Part shown: positions 5,591 through 7,141 of the stretch, piece after piece
Position numbering within the stretch: position 1 is the first letter of the stretch
Layout: each line of letters begins with the position of its first letter
Source of the DNA: Methylophilaceae bacterium
Lineage (GTDB): Bacteria; Pseudomonadota; Gammaproteobacteria; Burkholderiales; Methylophilaceae
Direction: 5' to 3'
NCBI GenBank assembly: GCA_017880825.1
Contig: JADGRN010000072.1
Location: 1 to 7,141 of the forward strand
Length of the DNA stretch: 7,141 nt
Made by a program: the position numbers and the translations under genes
Notes under the pieces: model-generated
What the model saw: the letters and a program-made list of their open reading frames with translations, nothing else
The model's database searches: none
What the model was told of the DNA's origin: nothing

Positions 5591-7141
5591 TTCACTTCCG
5601 GTACTTGTTCCGGCGGGATGACAATGTTGTTGTTTGGCGCGTCCTGCGGCACCGCCAGCATACGCAGCGCACCTGCCATCACGGTACTGAACACCGGCGC
5701 AGCCACGGCCCCGCCGTAATACACGCCGTCGCTCGGCTCATCGATCATGACGGCGATAATCAGGCGCGGATTGGAAGCTGGTGCCATGCCAACAAATGAC
5801 GAGACATAGCGATCGGCCTCGTAACCGCCGACACCGAGCTTGTGCGCGGTGCCGGTCTTGCCGGCGACACGGTATCCGACCACCTGCGCCCTTGGCGCCG
5901 TACCGCCGGGCTGTACCACCAGTTCCAGCATGGCGCGTACGCTGCGTGCGGTTTCTGGAGAAATCACCTGCGGGCCAACCGGCATATCCTTGATTTTGAG
6001 CAGAGACACCGGTTTTAACTCACCATCATTGGCGAACACGCCGTAAGCCCGCGCCAACTGCAGCAGACTCAAGCTGATGCCGTGGCCGAAAGCCATGGTC
6101 GCCTGCTCAATCGGGCGCCAGGTTTTGTAAGGCCGCAATTTACCAGAAGCCTCGCCGGGGAAACCCACATGCACCGGACTGCCAAAGCCCATATGATTAA
6201 ATACGCTCCACAGATACTGCGGCTTTAAGGTCAGCGCCATTTTGGCAGCGCCGACGTTGGAGGACTTCTGGATCACCTGCGACACTGTGATCAGCCCCTG
6301 CGGATGCGTATCGTGTATCGTAGCAACACCAATCCTGAGATAGCCGGGAGCAGTCTGAATCAGTGTGTCTGGTGTGAAAGTGCCGGCTTCCAGCACCGCA
6401 GCCGCGGTAAATGGCTTGAGCGTCGAGCCAGGCTCGAAAATATCGGTAATGGCACGATTACGTGATCTTCCATTGATGTTGATATTGACCGGATTGTTGG
6501 GGTTGTAGCTCGGCAGATTAGCCATCGCCAGCACTTCGCCGGTCTTGGCGTCCAGCACGATGGCAGCCCCGGCTTTGGCCTTGTGCAGCTCCACTGCATG
6601 TGCCAATTCACGATAAGCCAGATATTGAATTTTACGGTCTATGGATAAAACTAGATCATGCCCATCCTGCGGCACTTTGACTGCTTCCAGGTCCTCGACG
6701 ATATGCCCTTGCCTGTCCTTGAGAACACGACGGCTGCCTAATTTGCCCGATAACCAGCCATGGAAAGCCAGCTCCAAACCTTCCTGGCCACGATCATCGA
6801 CTCCGGTGAAGCCGATCAGATGCGTGGTGACTTCGCCCGCAGGATAGTAACGACGATATTCGCGCTGCGTGAATACGCCGGCGATGCCAAGCTGCATCAC
6901 TTGCCCGGCCAGCTCCGGCGGAATGCGGCGCTTGAGATAGACGAATCCACGCTCACTGTTGGAGAGCTTTTTGCTGACATCTACCGGGTCCATCCCAAGC
7001 AAACCGGCAAGCTGCTTGATCTGGCTGGCATCGACGCTGACATCGGGCGGGCTGGCCCAGATGGATTCCACCGGTGTACTGATGGCAAGCGGCCCACCAT
7101 TGCGGTCGGTAATCATGCCTCTATGCGCCGATAGCGTCAGC
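5578..7141 (-). CDS. ftsI: FtsI (PBP3), septal peptidoglycan D,D-transpeptidase, 5' end cut by right edge
   Basis: FtsI is the monofunctional class B penicillin-binding protein that crosslinks septal peptidoglycan with FtsW. The frame is open to the right edge; the first visible codons read LTLSAHRGMITDRNGG, matching the start of the periplasmic domain. Comparison with E. coli PBP3 suggests that about 65-70 residues are missing, comprising the cytoplasmic tail, membrane anchor and first periplasmic residues. Numbered from the methionine at 7116, the visible part has a pedestal domain and then the transpeptidase domain with EPGSTLKPFT (228-237; nucleophile S231, K234), the SSN motif in KSSNVGA (284-290) and the KTG motif in AGKTGTAHK (418-426). 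YYGGAVAAPVF (466-476) follows near the C-terminus, which ends KEVV as a normal-length tail. That internal methionine is not the real start, because family sequence continues upstream of it. The stop overlaps the ATG of the small candidate frame at 5477-5581. PBP2 (MrdA) is excluded by context. Confidence 0.97.
   Translation of the reverse strand, partial: LTLSAHRGMITDRNGGPLAISTPVESIWASPPDVSVDASQIKQLAGLLGMDPVDVSKKLSNSERGFVYLKRRIPPELAGQVMQLGIAGVFTQREYRRYYPAGEVTTHLIGFTGVDDRGQEGLELAFHGWLSGKLGSRRVLKDRQGHIVEDLEAVKVPQDGHDLVLSIDRKIQYLAYRELAHAVELHKAKAGAAIVLDAKTGEVLAMANLPSYNPNNPVNININGRSRNRAITDIFEPGSTLKPFTAAAVLEAGTFTPDTLIQTAPGYLRIGVATIHDTHPQGLITVSQVIQKSSNVGAAKMALTLKPQYLWSVFNHMGFGSPVHVGFPGEASGKLRPYKTWRPIEQATMAFGHGISLSLLQLARAYGVFANDGELKPVSLLKIKDMPVGPQVISPETARSVRAMLELVVQPGGTAPRAQVVGYRVAGKTGTAHKLGVGGYEADRYVSSFVGMAPASNPRLIIAVMIDEPSDGVYYGGAVAAPVFSTVMAGALRMLAVPQDAPNNNIVIPPEQVPEVKEVV
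5588..5592 (-). promoter_or_regulatory. Shine-Dalgarno AAGGA ahead of the candidate 34-codon frame
   Basis: On the minus strand the bases read AAGGA, then AGTGGT, then ATG, giving 6 bases of spacing. The site lies within the last ftsI codons (for VKEVV). It is the main evidence besides the overlaps that the ATG at 5581 could be used. Its purine content is also required by the ftsI codons, so it may be incidental. Confidence 0.5.

Noticed and set aside
5578..7116. Methionine at 7116 as the start of ftsI
   Set aside because: Conserved family sequence (LTLSAHRG) continues in frame upstream to the window edge, and the membrane anchor is absent, so the gene is cut by the window rather than short.
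6760..7134. A 124-codon open frame on the plus strand, antisense to ftsI
   Set aside because: No recognisable motifs, and it lies wholly within intact ftsI coding sequence; other plus-strand frames, such as 4446-4805 and 2992-3360, have the same explanation.
1..7141. A novel defence system, mobile element or CRISPR array
   Set aside because: All but the 97-base ftsI-murE gap is covered by intact or edge-cut dcw genes in canonical order; no repeats of array type, transposase or foreign-looking gene is present.

Overview
The window is a stretch of a division and cell wall (dcw) cluster, read entirely on the minus strand. In transcription order (right to left) it holds ftsI (5' end cut by the window edge), murE, murF, mraY, murD and ftsW (3' end cut by the window edge). 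This is the canonical dcw order of Gram-negative Proteobacteria. The protein style, the meso-diaminopimelate-type MurE and the moderately high GC content suggest a betaproteobacterium. A Nitrosomonadales-like lineage is a guess from sequence feel and was not tested.

Layout: 5578-7141 ftsI, the septal transpeptidase PBP3; 5477-5581 a previously unlisted 34-codon reading frame; 4038-5480 murE; 2668-4041 murF; 1583-2668 mraY; 201-1586 murD; 1-204 start of ftsW. No rRNA, tRNA, CRISPR array, transposase or intrinsic terminator was seen. There is no gene-free stretch over 300 bases; the only gap between recognised genes is the 97 bases between ftsI and murE.

The genes form one pathway. MurD, MurE and MurF add D-Glu, meso-DAP and D-Ala-D-Ala to the UDP-MurNAc peptide in the cytoplasm. 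MraY moves the phospho-MurNAc-pentapeptide to undecaprenyl phosphate at the inner membrane. FtsW and FtsI polymerise and crosslink the resulting lipid II at the septum. Junctions are very tight: ATGA overlaps at murE/murF, mraY/murD and murD/ftsW, and TGATG at murF/mraY, so translational coupling is likely.

The one unusual place is the ftsI-murE junction. The 97-base gap is filled exactly by a 34-codon frame that starts in an ATGA overlap with the ftsI stop, has a well-placed Shine-Dalgarno, and stops in an ATGA overlap with the murE start. A 13-bp near-perfect direct repeat (12/13), containing Shine-Dalgarno-like bases plus ATGA, lies at each end. This suggests either a small coupled gene or an insertion or duplication that split an ancestral ftsI/murE overlap. 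The rest of the window looks like ordinary, intact core genome.
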